From positions 186,001-250,000 of the forward strand of contig CALOBN010000002.1 in NCBI GenBank assembly GCA_942491555.1: a stretch of 64,000 nucleotides of DNA. The letters run 5' to 3'. Source of the DNA: Marinihelvus sp942491555. Its GTDB lineage: Bacteria > Pseudomonadota > Gammaproteobacteria > Xanthomonadales > SZUA-36. Of this stretch, positions 37,387 through 46,148 are shown piece after piece. The stretch's first letter is position 1. Each line of letters starts with the position of its first letter. The notes under the pieces were generated by a model. That model did no database searches and was not told the DNA's origin. It saw only the letters and a program-made list of their open reading frames with translations. Made by a program: the position numbers and the translations under genes.

Positions 37387-38096
37387 AGCCGCGTCATTCC
37401 GGCTTTACCCTGGTCGAATTGTTACTCGCGATTACCCTGATGGGTCTGCTGCTTGCACTGGCCTATGGTGGACTTCGCGCCGCCTGGAAAGCCAGCGACA
37501 GCGGACAGAATATGCTTGAGCAGTCAGGCAAGCTGCGCATCACGCACCAGTTCATTCGAAAACAACTCAACCTCATGTTGCCGCTGGCCTTTGAGACCAT
37601 CGAGGAGCAGGGTCGCGAGCGGGTCATTTTCGAGGGCGACGCGGGTCAGATTATTTTCGTCGGCCCGATGCCGGGGTATCTTGCCCGTGGCGGCCCGCAG
37701 GTACAGTGGTTGCAACTTATTGATGGCCGCAACGGGCTGGACCTCCAGTTCATGCACGCGCCGCTGCAGGACTTTGAGTTCGAGTTATTTAATGACGTGG
37801 AGCCGGTTGTGCTGCTGGAGGGTTTGAACAGCGCGGCGTTTGAATTCCTGGAGCTCGACGAGCTGGGTCAGCCCTTGGGCTGGGTTGCAGACTGGGCCAC
37901 GCCCTCGGTCCTGCCAGCTGCAGTGCGTCTGAACCTGCAGTTTCCCGACGGCTACTCCGTGCATTGGCCGGAACTGGTGGCGACTGCCCGGCTGGATGCC
38001 ACAGCCGTGAGCGGTGGCAACACGGGTTCGGAAACCTACTCACAGAGAATTCAGGACATGATCCGTCGTTCTGCCGATCCGCAGGATACGAATTGA
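37383..38096 (+). CDS. gspJ: Minor pseudopilin GspJ
   Basis: This 237-residue protein starts at GTG 37383, which overlaps the gspI stop by 4 bp and places a short basic leader before GFTLVELLLAITLMGLLLALAYGGL. The upstream ATG 37314 lies inside gspI. The mature domain contains ERVIFEGDAGQIIFVGPMP and VQWLQLIDG, in line with GspJ. It is the second tip subunit, which binds GspI and GspK. Confidence 0.9.
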   Translation: MKPRHSGFTLVELLLAITLMGLLLALAYGGLRAAWKASDSGQNMLEQSGKLRITHQFIRKQLNLMLPLAFETIEEQGRERVIFEGDAGQIIFVGPMPGYLARGGPQVQWLQLIDGRNGLDLQFMHAPLQDFEFELFNDVEPVVLLEGLNSAAFEFLELDELGQPLGWVADWATPSVLPAAVRLNLQFPDGYSVHWPELVATARLDATAVSGGNTGSETYSQRIQDMIRRSADPQDTN

Positions 38097-38980
38097 ACCG
38101 GCATCGCCAACAAGGCATTGCCCTGGTGCTGGTGCTGTGGGTCCTGATTCTGCTCACGGTGACCACGGGCTCGTATGCGCTCATGGCCCGCATGGACCAG
38201 TTGGAAGCCAATCAACTTTTGTCCGGAACGCAGTCAAGATTCTGGGCGGAGGCAGGGCTAAACCTGACCGCAGTGGCGCTGCGTGAGCCGGACGATGAGC
38301 TGCGCATGATTGCCGATGGTCGTCCCTATGCAATTGAAGTCGATGACGTGCTGATTGTTGTGAGTGCCATTGATGAGCGTGGCAAGCTGGACATTAATGT
38401 CGCCGATGAGACTACCCTGGCGATTCTGTTCTCCAATAACGGCATGGAGCCTGGGGACGCTGAGCTACTGGCAGCCCGGGTGATGGACTGGCGTGACAAT
38501 GATGATGTCGAGCGGGTCAACGGGGCCGAACTGGACAGCTACCTGGCCGAGGGTATGGCTGTCGGGCCGGCGAACCGGAATTTCATGTTGGTTGAGGAGT
38601 TGCTGCAGGTTCTGGGCATGTCCTACGAGTTTTTCAGGCGCATGGAGCCTGGCCTGACAGTGTTTTCCGGCTCCGCGCTGCCTGATCTTGGTTTCGCTCC
38701 GTCGGAGGCCTTGCTGGCGATTCCTGATATTACCGAGGAAGAGGCGGTGAACTTTGTTCGCGAACGACAATCAGAGGAGGCGGGCGATGGACTCGGCGTT
38801 ACCCTTCCGAACGGCCAGAGTGTCGTGGCACAGGGCAGGGGGCTCACGTATAGTATCCGCGTTAAAGCGACCATGCCCAATGGCGTCTGGGACCAGGTCG
38901 AGGCCACGATTCGGCTCGGCGGCAATGTGGGTGGTCCGCCATTTCGTATCCTGCGCTGGCGGGAAGGTTTGAATCACTAG
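38093..38980 (+). CDS. gspK: Minor pseudopilin GspK
   Basis: This 295-residue protein starts at TTG 38093, overlapping the gspJ stop as TTGA; GCAGGA six bases before it is a suitable ribosome binding site. The prepilin site is QG before IALVLVLWVLILLTV, without the +5 glutamate, as is usual for GspK. The large alpha domain contains the SAM-like helical parts and DERGKLDINVADETTL (about residues 98-113), conserved in GspK. It caps the pseudopilus. The longer ORF from 37964 lies inside gspJ. Confidence 0.92.
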   Translation: MNRHRQQGIALVLVLWVLILLTVTTGSYALMARMDQLEANQLLSGTQSRFWAEAGLNLTAVALREPDDELRMIADGRPYAIEVDDVLIVVSAIDERGKLDINVADETTLAILFSNNGMEPGDAELLAARVMDWRDNDDVERVNGAELDSYLAEGMAVGPANRNFMLVEELLQVLGMSYEFFRRMEPGLTVFSGSALPDLGFAPSEALLAIPDITEEEAVNFVRERQSEEAGDGLGVTLPNGQSVVAQGRGLTYSIRVKATMPNGVWDQVEATIRLGGNVGGPPFRILRWREGLNH

Positions 38981-38987
38981 GGCAATC

Positions 38988-40106
38988 ATGGCGAGCGCAC
39001 TGCAAAACCAAATCGAAAACTGGCGGATTCGGGCTTATGCGAGCCCGGTCGGACAATTCTTTGTGTGGTGGGTTAATGAACTCAAGTCCATGCTGCCCGA
39101 TACCACCCGCGAGCGAATGCAGCATGCCCAGCGCAAGCTCATGATGCGGCTTGAAGGCGATGAGCTTGCCCTGTACTGGGAGGAAGGCGAGGGCCTGCAA
39201 CAGCTTGACGTGTTTGCCCTGGACCAGGATCTTTCGGTTCAGCGCCAACAAATCAATGATCTGCTGATCAAGCATGAATTGGATGAGGCGCCTCGAGACC
39301 TGGTCTTGTCCGAAGACATGGTGTTGCGCAAGTCACTGCTTATGCCCTTGGCCGCAGAAAGTAATCTTCGCCAGGCGCTGGCTTTTGAAATGGATCGGCA
39401 TACGCCTTTTCAAGCCGCGAACGTCTACTTCGACTACCGCATTGTCGGACGTGATAAGGACAAGGGCGTGCTCAAGCTCGACCTCGCAGTCGCCACCCGC
39501 GCGGTTCTGGACACACAGGTCGAGTCGCTCAGTGTTCGCGGGCTGGCCCCGTCCGGTATCGATGTAGCGCTCGACGGCCGACCAGCCGGAATGAACCTGT
39601 TGCCGATGGAGGCCCGCCACAGGGTCAGCAACCGGCGCACGCGTATGAATCTGCTGTTGTCCCTGGTGGCTGTTTTGCTGTTGGCGATAGTGATGGCACA
39701 GTCGCTATGGCTGCGTCAGGCGCAGATTGAGAATGTACAGGCCGCCATTGATGAAGTCCGGGTCGAGGCGCGCCGGGTACAGAACATCCGTACCCAGATA
39801 GACGATGCCTCGGAAGCGGCCGGGTTCATGCAGACCCGGCGGGCAGAGAACCGGCCAACTCTCAAGGTGATCGCCGAGGTAACCAGGATTCTGCCGGATG
39901 ACACTTACCTGGATCGAATGCGTGTCTGGGACGGTAATATGCAGATTCAGGGCAAGTCTGACAACGCGCAGCAGTTGATTGAGCTGGTCAATCTTTCGCC
40001 GCTGTTCGACGCCGCTGGATTTCGCGGGTCAACGCGACTGGATGGCGCAACCCAGAAAGAGATTTTTGACCTGAGCGCTACCGTTGCCAGTGGGGAGCCT
40101 GAGTGA
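38988..40106 (+). CDS. gspL: Type II secretion inner-membrane protein GspL
   Basis: This 372-residue protein has a cytoplasmic actin-like (ASKHA) domain in residues 1-210, for example LPLAAESNLRQALAFEMDRHTPF-like helices, then one TM helix (LLLSLVAVLLLAIVMAQSLWL, about 215-236) and a periplasmic ferredoxin-like PilN-type domain. GspL recruits GspE and pairs with GspM. It starts 8 bp after gspK and overlaps gspM by 4 bp (ATGA). Confidence 0.9.
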   Translation: MASALQNQIENWRIRAYASPVGQFFVWWVNELKSMLPDTTRERMQHAQRKLMMRLEGDELALYWEEGEGLQQLDVFALDQDLSVQRQQINDLLIKHELDEAPRDLVLSEDMVLRKSLLMPLAAESNLRQALAFEMDRHTPFQAANVYFDYRIVGRDKDKGVLKLDLAVATRAVLDTQVESLSVRGLAPSGIDVALDGRPAGMNLLPMEARHRVSNRRTRMNLLLSLVAVLLLAIVMAQSLWLRQAQIENVQAAIDEVRVEARRVQNIRTQIDDASEAAGFMQTRRAENRPTLKVIAEVTRILPDDTYLDRMRVWDGNMQIQGKSDNAQQLIELVNLSPLFDAAGFRGSTRLDGATQKEIFDLSATVASGEPE

Positions 40107-40693
40107 TGCAGTTGGTTCCGGACCAGCAAAACGGTCGACTGACGGCGATCCTGATTCTGCTCATCGTGCTGATCGCGGTGTATATGCTTGGCTTTCACTG
40201 GTTTTTTCAGCGTCATGCTGCGTATGCCGATGAGTTGTCGGGTTTGCGCGAGCAGCTGGGGCGCTTTGAGGCTATCGCCGCCCAGCGCGAACCTCTGCAG
40301 GAGCAACTGACCGGCATCCGGGCATCAAGGGACGATGCGGATTTGTTCCTTGAAGAATCCAATTTCAACGAGGCTGCAGCCGCCCTGTCCGAACGTCTGG
40401 GCCAGATGGTCAGCACCCTGGCCGATGACAGCTGTCAGATTGTCAGCCGGCAACCGGTTCGGCCACGGGTCCAGGAACGCTTTGAGCGTGTCACGGTCAA
40501 CGTACGTATGCGCTGCCATGGAGAGGATATGGTTAACATTCTCTATCGCCTTGAATCGGAGGTGCCCATGGTACTGGTGGATGACTTGAATGTGCTGCGA
40601 CCCCAGTCCCGCACCCGGCGCAACGCATCCGGACCGCAGCCGGTTCAGCCATTGGATGTCCGTTTTAATATGTCCGGCTATCTCAAATCATGA
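40103..40693 (+). CDS. gspM: Type II secretion protein GspM
   Basis: This 196-residue protein has a short N terminus, one TM helix (ILILLIVLIAVYMLGFHWFF, about 13-32), a coiled-coil segment (about 36-75), and a C-terminal ferredoxin-like domain (about 90-195). It fits GspM, which binds GspL. Assignment rests on topology, size and gene order; primary-sequence conservation in GspM is low. Confidence 0.85.
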   Translation: MMQLVPDQQNGRLTAILILLIVLIAVYMLGFHWFFQRHAAYADELSGLREQLGRFEAIAAQREPLQEQLTGIRASRDDADLFLEESNFNEAAAALSERLGQMVSTLADDSCQIVSRQPVRPRVQERFERVTVNVRMRCHGEDMVNILYRLESEVPMVLVDDLNVLRPQSRTRRNASGPQPVQPLDVRFNMSGYLKS

Positions 40694-40703
40694 TGGCCCG
40701 GTC

Positions 40704-41501
40704 ATGAATGTCTGGGAGAATAACCCCGCGGCCAAGGCCCTGGCCGGTTTTTGCGGCCTGCTGGTGTTAATCGGGCTGGCGATCAATTTAGCCTGGCGGG
40801 GGCCGGTGAGCAGTGCGCTCAATGAGGCGGACGAGGGACTTGCCGTTTTACCCGCGCTGCCACCGAGGGTCGAAGAGCTGGGCCCGAAAAGTGAATATGA
40901 CGAGGTCAACAATCGCCCGCTGTTCAGCGAGAACCGCAGGCCGGTAGTGATTGATGTTGAAGTCGCGGATGAGGTGCCGGAAGACTTACTCGAGCAGGAG
41001 GTCGCCGAGCCGCCCCGGTTCCGGCTTACCGGTGTGGTTATAACGCCCACCGATCGCCTGGTTACGCTGACGCCGGAAGAGGGCGGCGAGGCTGTGGTCA
41101 TTCGCGAAGGCATGCCCCTGGATGGTGAGTTCGTCGGCTGGAGCGTGGACACCGTCGACGCGCGGCAGGTCAGCCTGGTCTCGACCCGCGGCGAAACGGT
41201 CAACGTTGAGCTGGCTGTCTATGACTCGATGATCAAGGCACCGGTAAGGCCTGAACCGCCGCCAAGTGCTGTCGCCGCGCAGGCCGGGGAAGATGTGGCA
41301 TCCGGTGCAGCCCCGTCACGTGCTGATGAGATACGTGAGCGAATTCGCGAGCGCCGTGAAGAGCTGCGTGCCGAAGCGGAACAGGAAGCTGACGATCAGG
41401 AAGTCGTGCAGGAGGAAAACAAGGATGCCTATCGGGATGCGATTCGCGCCATGATTAACCGGAAACCCAAAGAAGAACAGACTGATGATTCCGATAATTA
41501 A
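40704..41501 (+). CDS. gspN: GspC/XpsN-like inner-membrane protein of the T2SS
   Basis: This 265-residue protein has a TM helix (AGFCGLLVLIGLAINLAW, about 14-31) and a periplasmic domain with NNRPLFSENRRPV (about 72-84) and FRLTGVVITPTDRLVTL (about 112-128), the pattern of the GspC homology region. In Xanthomonas the gene at this place, between xpsM and xpsD, is xpsN and takes the part of GspC in linking the inner-membrane platform to the secretin. The C terminus (about 195-265) is a charged, low-complexity, likely coiled-coil tail. ATG 40704 is chosen; the frame is open upstream inside gspM. Confidence 0.77.
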   Translation: MNVWENNPAAKALAGFCGLLVLIGLAINLAWRGPVSSALNEADEGLAVLPALPPRVEELGPKSEYDEVNNRPLFSENRRPVVIDVEVADEVPEDLLEQEVAEPPRFRLTGVVITPTDRLVTLTPEEGGEAVVIREGMPLDGEFVGWSVDTVDARQVSLVSTRGETVNVELAVYDSMIKAPVRPEPPPSAVAAQAGEDVASGAAPSRADEIRERIRERREELRAEAEQEADDQEVVQEENKDAYRDAIRAMINRKPKEEQTDDSDN

Positions 41502-41562
41502 AAAAAACGGTGCCACGATGGCAGTTGCGACCAATACTGAGCGCCGGGTCAGGAGAATAATA

Positions 41563-43761
41563 ATGATGCAACGCTGTGCGCTCACTCTGGCAGCCGTCTT
41601 TTTCCTCAGCAGTTGTACCACGGCTCAACGCTCGCAGGAAAACCCCCATCCGCGACTGGTTAAGGACGCCGATTCACAGGCTTATGACGACACTGTGCTC
41701 GGCGTTGATGACCCGAATGCTTCGCAATCGTCGGGCATCGAGGAGTCAGAGTTTTTCGGCGGCGAAGGCGTGTTTATCAATGAGCAGGCCGCGCAGGCCC
41801 GGGCGCCCGCCATGTCTGAGGATGGCGAAATTGTCCTGAATTTTGAAGGCGAAACCATTCAGTCCGTCGTGCACACGATTCTTGGTGAGGTACTGCAGGA
41901 AACCTTTGTTATTGGTCCGGGGGTCAGCGGCCAGGTGACCTTCGCCACGGCGCGACCGGTTTCACGTGACCAGCTCATGCCCATTCTTGAGCTGTTGCTG
42001 CGCTGGAATGGCGCCACGCTGGTCTTTCACGAGGGGCGTTATCACGTCCTGCCGATCGACCAGGCCATACCCGGGCACCTGGTTCCGGAAATCGGGCCCG
42101 CAGAGCAGGTGCGTGGCTTCGCGGTGCGGGTGATTCCCCTGGAGTTTATTTCTCCGACCGAAATGGCCAAGATTCTTGAACCTTATGTGCGCCCGAATGC
42201 CATCGTCAACGTGGATGTCATGCGCAGCATGATTTTTATCGCCGGCACGCGCGAAGAGCTGGCCAATTACATGCGCACCATTGAAATCTTTGATGTGGAT
42301 TGGCTGGCGGGCATGTCGGTAGGCATTTATCCACTGGAAACGGTCGACGTGGAGTCCATCACCACGGAATTGACAGCCATATTCGGGATGGATGCGGAAA
42401 GTCCCCTCGCGGGACTGTTCCGTTTTGTGCCGATGCCAAGGCTGGGGTCGGTAATGGTCATCACGCCCAAGGAGCAGTACCTCTATAAGGCTCAGGAGTG
42501 GATCACCCGTCTCGATCGCGGGGCTGCCGGCTCAGGTGTGCAGTTGTATGTCTACAAGGTTAAAAACCTCGAGGCCGATGTGCTTGCCGGCTACCTGAAC
42601 CAGCTGTTTGGGGGCGCGTCCCCAACGCGAAGCACAACCCGGAGCAACAACCTGGCACCGGGTCTGGAGCCGACCACGATAAGCAGCCTGGGTGACTTTA
42701 ATAACAACCGGCAACAGGCAAACCAGACAGGACTGGCAGCCAACAATGTGGGCCAGGGCGGCGCGACCAACGGCCCGGGACTATTGGGTGATAATTCGCA
42801 GGTGCGCATTACCTCTGTGCTGGAGACCAATGCGCTGCTGATCACCGCAACGCAGAAAGAGTATGACAGCATCCTGGCGGCGATCGAGCGCATTGATGAG
42901 GAGCCGCTGCAGGTGCTGATCGAATCACAGGTTATGGATGTCGCGCTTAACGAGAGCCTGTCCTTTGGTGTGAATTGGTTTCTTTCCAATTACCAACCAC
43001 CCACGGTTCCCGAGGGCTTCACATCCGATTCCGGCCGGGTGATTGACGAGGTACAGGGCGGCGGCAGCATCGGGGGGATCACGGCAGGGCTGAGTGATTT
43101 CTTCTTTGGCGGGCAAACCTTTGTTGCGGCAACCATCCAGGCCCTGGATTCGGTGACTGATGTGCGCTCACTGGCCGCGCCTTCACTGGTGGTACGCAAC
43201 AATGAATCGGCGACCATCACAGTGGGAACCCAGGTGCCGGTTCAGTCCACCAGTATTGCCACCGGTGGCGCCAACAATCTGATTTCCAGCGCTCAATATG
43301 TTTCTACGGGTGTGACGCTGGAAGTCACGCCCCGGATCAATCCCGGCGGTCTGGTCTATCTGGATATCTCCCAGGAGGTGAGCGCGCCGGGTGACCTGAA
43401 CCCGGATGTTTCAACCAGCGGTAACCCGCCGATCAATAACCGTTCCGTGACCAGCAAGGTCGCTGTACAATCCGGCTCCACCGTGTTTCTGGGCGGTTTG
43501 ATTCAGGAAAGCGAAAGCGCAGGTCGCAGCGGTGTGCCCTACCTGAGCCGTATTCCTGGAATCGGCGCATTGTTTGGCGCTCGGAATAAAGCCAAAACCC
43601 GAAGTGAAACCATCGTTATGATCACGCCAACCGTGATTGAGAACTTTCGCGATCTCGTAGCAATCAGCGAAGATCTTGAAGATGAGTTCATCAAGGTCCG
43701 CCCGATCGAGATCACAACCCTGCAGGACAATATTCAGGATACTGACAATGAACCGCAGTAA
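41563..43761 (+). CDS. gspD: Type II secretion outer-membrane secretin GspD
   Basis: This 732-residue protein is a lipoprotein: its signal ends in the lipobox LSSC. N0-N3 ring domains occupy about 85-450 (FEGETIQSVVHTILGEVL for N0; VMRSMIFIAGTREEL and VLETNALLITATQKEYD for the N domains). The secretin core follows (about 480-715), with LAAPSLVVRNNESATITVGTQVPVQ and VQSGSTVFLGGLIQE. A Gln/Asn-rich stretch near 375-425 is a linker. ATG 41563 (or 41566) is chosen because AGGAG at 41551-41555 precedes it; the ATG at 41485 overlaps gspN. It forms the outer-membrane gate of the system. Confidence 0.95.
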   Translation: MMQRCALTLAAVFFLSSCTTAQRSQENPHPRLVKDADSQAYDDTVLGVDDPNASQSSGIEESEFFGGEGVFINEQAAQARAPAMSEDGEIVLNFEGETIQSVVHTILGEVLQETFVIGPGVSGQVTFATARPVSRDQLMPILELLLRWNGATLVFHEGRYHVLPIDQAIPGHLVPEIGPAEQVRGFAVRVIPLEFISPTEMAKILEPYVRPNAIVNVDVMRSMIFIAGTREELANYMRTIEIFDVDWLAGMSVGIYPLETVDVESITTELTAIFGMDAESPLAGLFRFVPMPRLGSVMVITPKEQYLYKAQEWITRLDRGAAGSGVQLYVYKVKNLEADVLAGYLNQLFGGASPTRSTTRSNNLAPGLEPTTISSLGDFNNNRQQANQTGLAANNVGQGGATNGPGLLGDNSQVRITSVLETNALLITATQKEYDSILAAIERIDEEPLQVLIESQVMDVALNESLSFGVNWFLSNYQPPTVPEGFTSDSGRVIDEVQGGGSIGGITAGLSDFFFGGQTFVAATIQALDSVTDVRSLAAPSLVVRNNESATITVGTQVPVQSTSIATGGANNLISSAQYVSTGVTLEVTPRINPGGLVYLDISQEVSAPGDLNPDVSTSGNPPINNRSVTSKVAVQSGSTVFLGGLIQESESAGRSGVPYLSRIPGIGALFGARNKAKTRSETIVMITPTVIENFRDLVAISEDLEDEFIKVRPIEITTLQDNIQDTDNEPQ

Positions 43762-44176
43762 ATCCCTCTATGTTTTAAAAGCGTTGGGTGCCGGCACCCT
43801 GTTTGCAGTGCTTTTGACCAGCTGTGCCGCCATGGGCAAGCCCCCGGAACAACAGGTCACGGAACGGGCGCAGGAGCGACTCGATTTGTTCCTGGCGGGT
43901 GACTTTGCGCAATCGTATGAGTACCTGAGCCCGGGATACCGTTCCAGCGTCAGCGTGCTGGAGTACCAGCGCAAATCAGCGGCCACGCCGATGGCCTGGT
44001 CAGATGCAAGCATTGTTGAAAGTGATTGCGTAGAAAGTACCTGTAAGCTTAAAATATCCATGGATATTGTGGTTTATGGTGCCGTGCCCGGAGCGTCGAA
44101 GTTTGAAACCAAGGCTGTTGCGACCGAAAACTGGATCAAATCCGACGGCACCTGGTATATGGTGCCCTCCGATTAA
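43748..44176 (+). CDS. Small lipoprotein at the end of the T2SS operon
   Basis: This 142-residue protein has a signal ending in the lipobox LLTSC (about residues 21-25) and a mature domain that resembles an NTF2-like fold: ERAQERLDLFLAGDFAQSYEYLSPGYR, then beta strands with KLKISMDIVVYG and a final TENWIKSDGTWYMVPSD. A Cys pair (SDCVESTC) may form a disulfide. It starts inside gspD (14 bp overlap), so it is part of the operon. No T2SS pilotin family was recognised, but a pilotin-like or assembly role is possible. Confidence 0.7.
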   Translation: MNRSKSLYVLKALGAGTLFAVLLTSCAAMGKPPEQQVTERAQERLDLFLAGDFAQSYEYLSPGYRSSVSVLEYQRKSAATPMAWSDASIVESDCVESTCKLKISMDIVVYGAVPGASKFETKAVATENWIKSDGTWYMVPSD

Positions 44177-44232
44177 CGACGAAAACGTTGCTCCTCGTCA
44201 GCTTTTCCAGTACCATCTCTTACCAATTGTGC

Positions 44233-44278
44233 AACCGCACTGCGCCCTAACGGCTTGTAAAGGCCGTGCGATGCGGTT
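44233..44278 (+). terminator. Two-level hairpin after the T2SS operon (terminator or leader)
   Basis: AACCGCA (44233-44239) and TGCGGTT (44272-44278) form a 7-bp outer stem, and ACGGC (44250-44254) and GCCGT (44263-44267) form an inner stem. A run of T residues follows within 15 bp. It could end the T2SS mRNA or be part of the 5' leader of the next gene. Confidence 0.45.
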
Positions 44279-44327
44279 TAGCGCGATTTTTGAAAGCTAG
44301 CCCTGTGTACACAATAGGAGTGTTGTA

Positions 44328-45956
44328 ATGAACAGAAAAAATTTGACTTCGGCGGTAATCGCCGGTCTGGCCGGTGCTGCAGGTATTGCTGCAACCGCTC
44401 AGGCAGTTAACCTGAACCCAGATGGCCTCGGCCAGGTTCTTATCTATCCGTACTACACCACGCGCGCTGGAAACCAGACGCTGTTGTCAGTAGTAAATAC
44501 GACGGATCAGGCCAAAGCCGTCAAGGTCCGCTTCCTGGAAGGCAAGAACACCCGTGAAGTCCTTGACTTTAACCTGTACCTGTCTCCCTATGACGTCTGG
44601 GCTGCCGCCCTCGTCGATGGTAGTGCTGTTGATACGACTTGTGTCCTCGACACCGATCTGACGACAGCTTTTGATTTCGGAAACCCCGAGGGCGGCCAGT
44701 GTGGCATCCCGCACATCGTGATTAACGATGCATCGTGCACCGTGCCTTACCTGTTTGAATCGGCCAGCACCCTGCCTGGCCTTCAGGCGTTCCTGCCTTT
44801 CGGTTTTAACCAAGATGGTGGTAACACGGATATCAGTCGTGCGTCTGAAGGTCATTTCGAGATGATCGAAATGGGTACCTTGGTAGACGGTTCGGGGTCG
44901 GCTGCCGCAGCGACTCATGACTCAAGTGGCACACCGGCTAACTGTGATACTTTGGTCGGAGCATGGACCGAAGCCGGCACAGGCCCGAATGGAGCTCCTC
45001 CAGGTTACTGGCAGGCGGCCCCGTCTACTGACATTGAACCTCCGTCAGGTGGTTTGTTTGGCGGTGCAGCCGTCATCAATCCAGCTAATGGTTATATGTT
45101 TTCATACGACGCGGAAGCTATTAACAACTTCCAGAGCGACGCTCCGGTCAATGATTTGACCACGCTTCACGCTTTTCCTGGTTCCACAAATCCGGGCCTG
45201 AACTCCGGTGACGTCCTTGATGCGACGATCTTCCTGGATGACGGTACAACCCTGACTTCCAATGGTCTGACCCGTGGTGTAGACGCTGTTTCATACGTCT
45301 TCATGCACGACCAGTTGCTGAACGAGTACAACGTCGAGCCGAGCATCGCTGGTGAAACCGAGTGGGTGATTACGTTCCCGACCAAGCACTTCTACGTTTA
45401 CGCTCCTGAAGCTGGGTCTGGTGTGCCGATTGCGCCGTTCACGCAAGAGTGGATCGCCGACAATAATGGCACGGCCTGTGAGCCGGTGCTGCTGGAAAAC
45501 GTCTATGACCGCGAAGAGCAGACTGCTGTTGATCCGACCAACCCGGGTGACGGGCCGGTCGTTTCTCCGCAACCGCCGGGAATTGTTACGCCCTTTGTCA
45601 ACTTTGAGCTCTGCTATGAAACCAACGTGATTGTGTTCCAGGGAACTGAGCCGGGTGTGCCGCCAATGCTGCCCGAAGCAGCCAGCCCGATTCTGGGTGC
45701 TCTGAACACCACGAACTTCTTATTGCCAGAGGGATTCACGTCTGGTTGGGCCATTCTGGACCTGGCTGAGTACGCGACACCTGGTGGTATTGAGACTCGT
45801 ACACCGCTCGGCGGAGCCACTGCTGGTAACCTTGAAGGTCTTCCGACCATTGGTTTCCAGGCCAGCAAGTACGAAAATGCAAATGCCCAGCCTGGCATCC
45901 AGGCGTTCTATGGTGGTATTTACAACCACAAAGGCACACGTAGACAATCTTCTTAA
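44328..45956 (+). CDS. Large exported protein of unknown function, candidate surface protein
   Basis: This 542-residue protein has a signal peptide (MNRKNLTSAVIAGLAGAAGIAATAQA) and a mature chain starting VNLNPDGLGQVLIYPYYTT, followed by NQTLLSVVNTTDQAKAVKV. It is acidic, beta-rich and has several Cys. I recall similar exported proteins in marine Gammaproteobacteria but know no function. An ideal AGGAG lies 7 bp before the ATG and a strong terminator lies after it, with frequent GGT, AAC, TAC and TTC codons, suggesting a highly expressed single-gene unit. Being next to the T2SS genes makes it a possible substrate or a surface-layer component. Confidence 0.72.
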   Translation: MNRKNLTSAVIAGLAGAAGIAATAQAVNLNPDGLGQVLIYPYYTTRAGNQTLLSVVNTTDQAKAVKVRFLEGKNTREVLDFNLYLSPYDVWAAALVDGSAVDTTCVLDTDLTTAFDFGNPEGGQCGIPHIVINDASCTVPYLFESASTLPGLQAFLPFGFNQDGGNTDISRASEGHFEMIEMGTLVDGSGSAAAATHDSSGTPANCDTLVGAWTEAGTGPNGAPPGYWQAAPSTDIEPPSGGLFGGAAVINPANGYMFSYDAEAINNFQSDAPVNDLTTLHAFPGSTNPGLNSGDVLDATIFLDDGTTLTSNGLTRGVDAVSYVFMHDQLLNEYNVEPSIAGETEWVITFPTKHFYVYAPEAGSGVPIAPFTQEWIADNNGTACEPVLLENVYDREEQTAVDPTNPGDGPVVSPQPPGIVTPFVNFELCYETNVIVFQGTEPGVPPMLPEAASPILGALNTTNFLLPEGFTSGWAILDLAEYATPGGIETRTPLGGATAGNLEGLPTIGFQASKYENANAQPGIQAFYGGIYNHKGTRRQSS

Positions 45957-46016
45957 CTTGCAGCCGTAATTACAATGCAAGTGAGTCGAGGAACTATCGA
46001 CGCCAGGTAAGATGGA

Positions 46017-46043
46017 GAGAGGGCCGGTTTCGGCCCTCTCTTT
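46017..46043 (+). terminator. Strong intrinsic terminator after the exported protein gene
   Basis: GAGAGGGCCG (46017-46026) and CGGCCCTCTC (46031-46040) form a perfect 10-bp GC-rich stem with a 4-nt loop, followed by TTT. It lies 60 bp after the stop of the preceding gene. Confidence 0.9.
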
Positions 46044-46148
46044 ATATAGATAGCAGCATATTATTTAACGGAAAATCTGGTTAAGCCTAAGGAAATTAAA
46101 ACATACAGGCACGCCAACCCATTTGGGCGGATTAAGGAGAGATCATAA

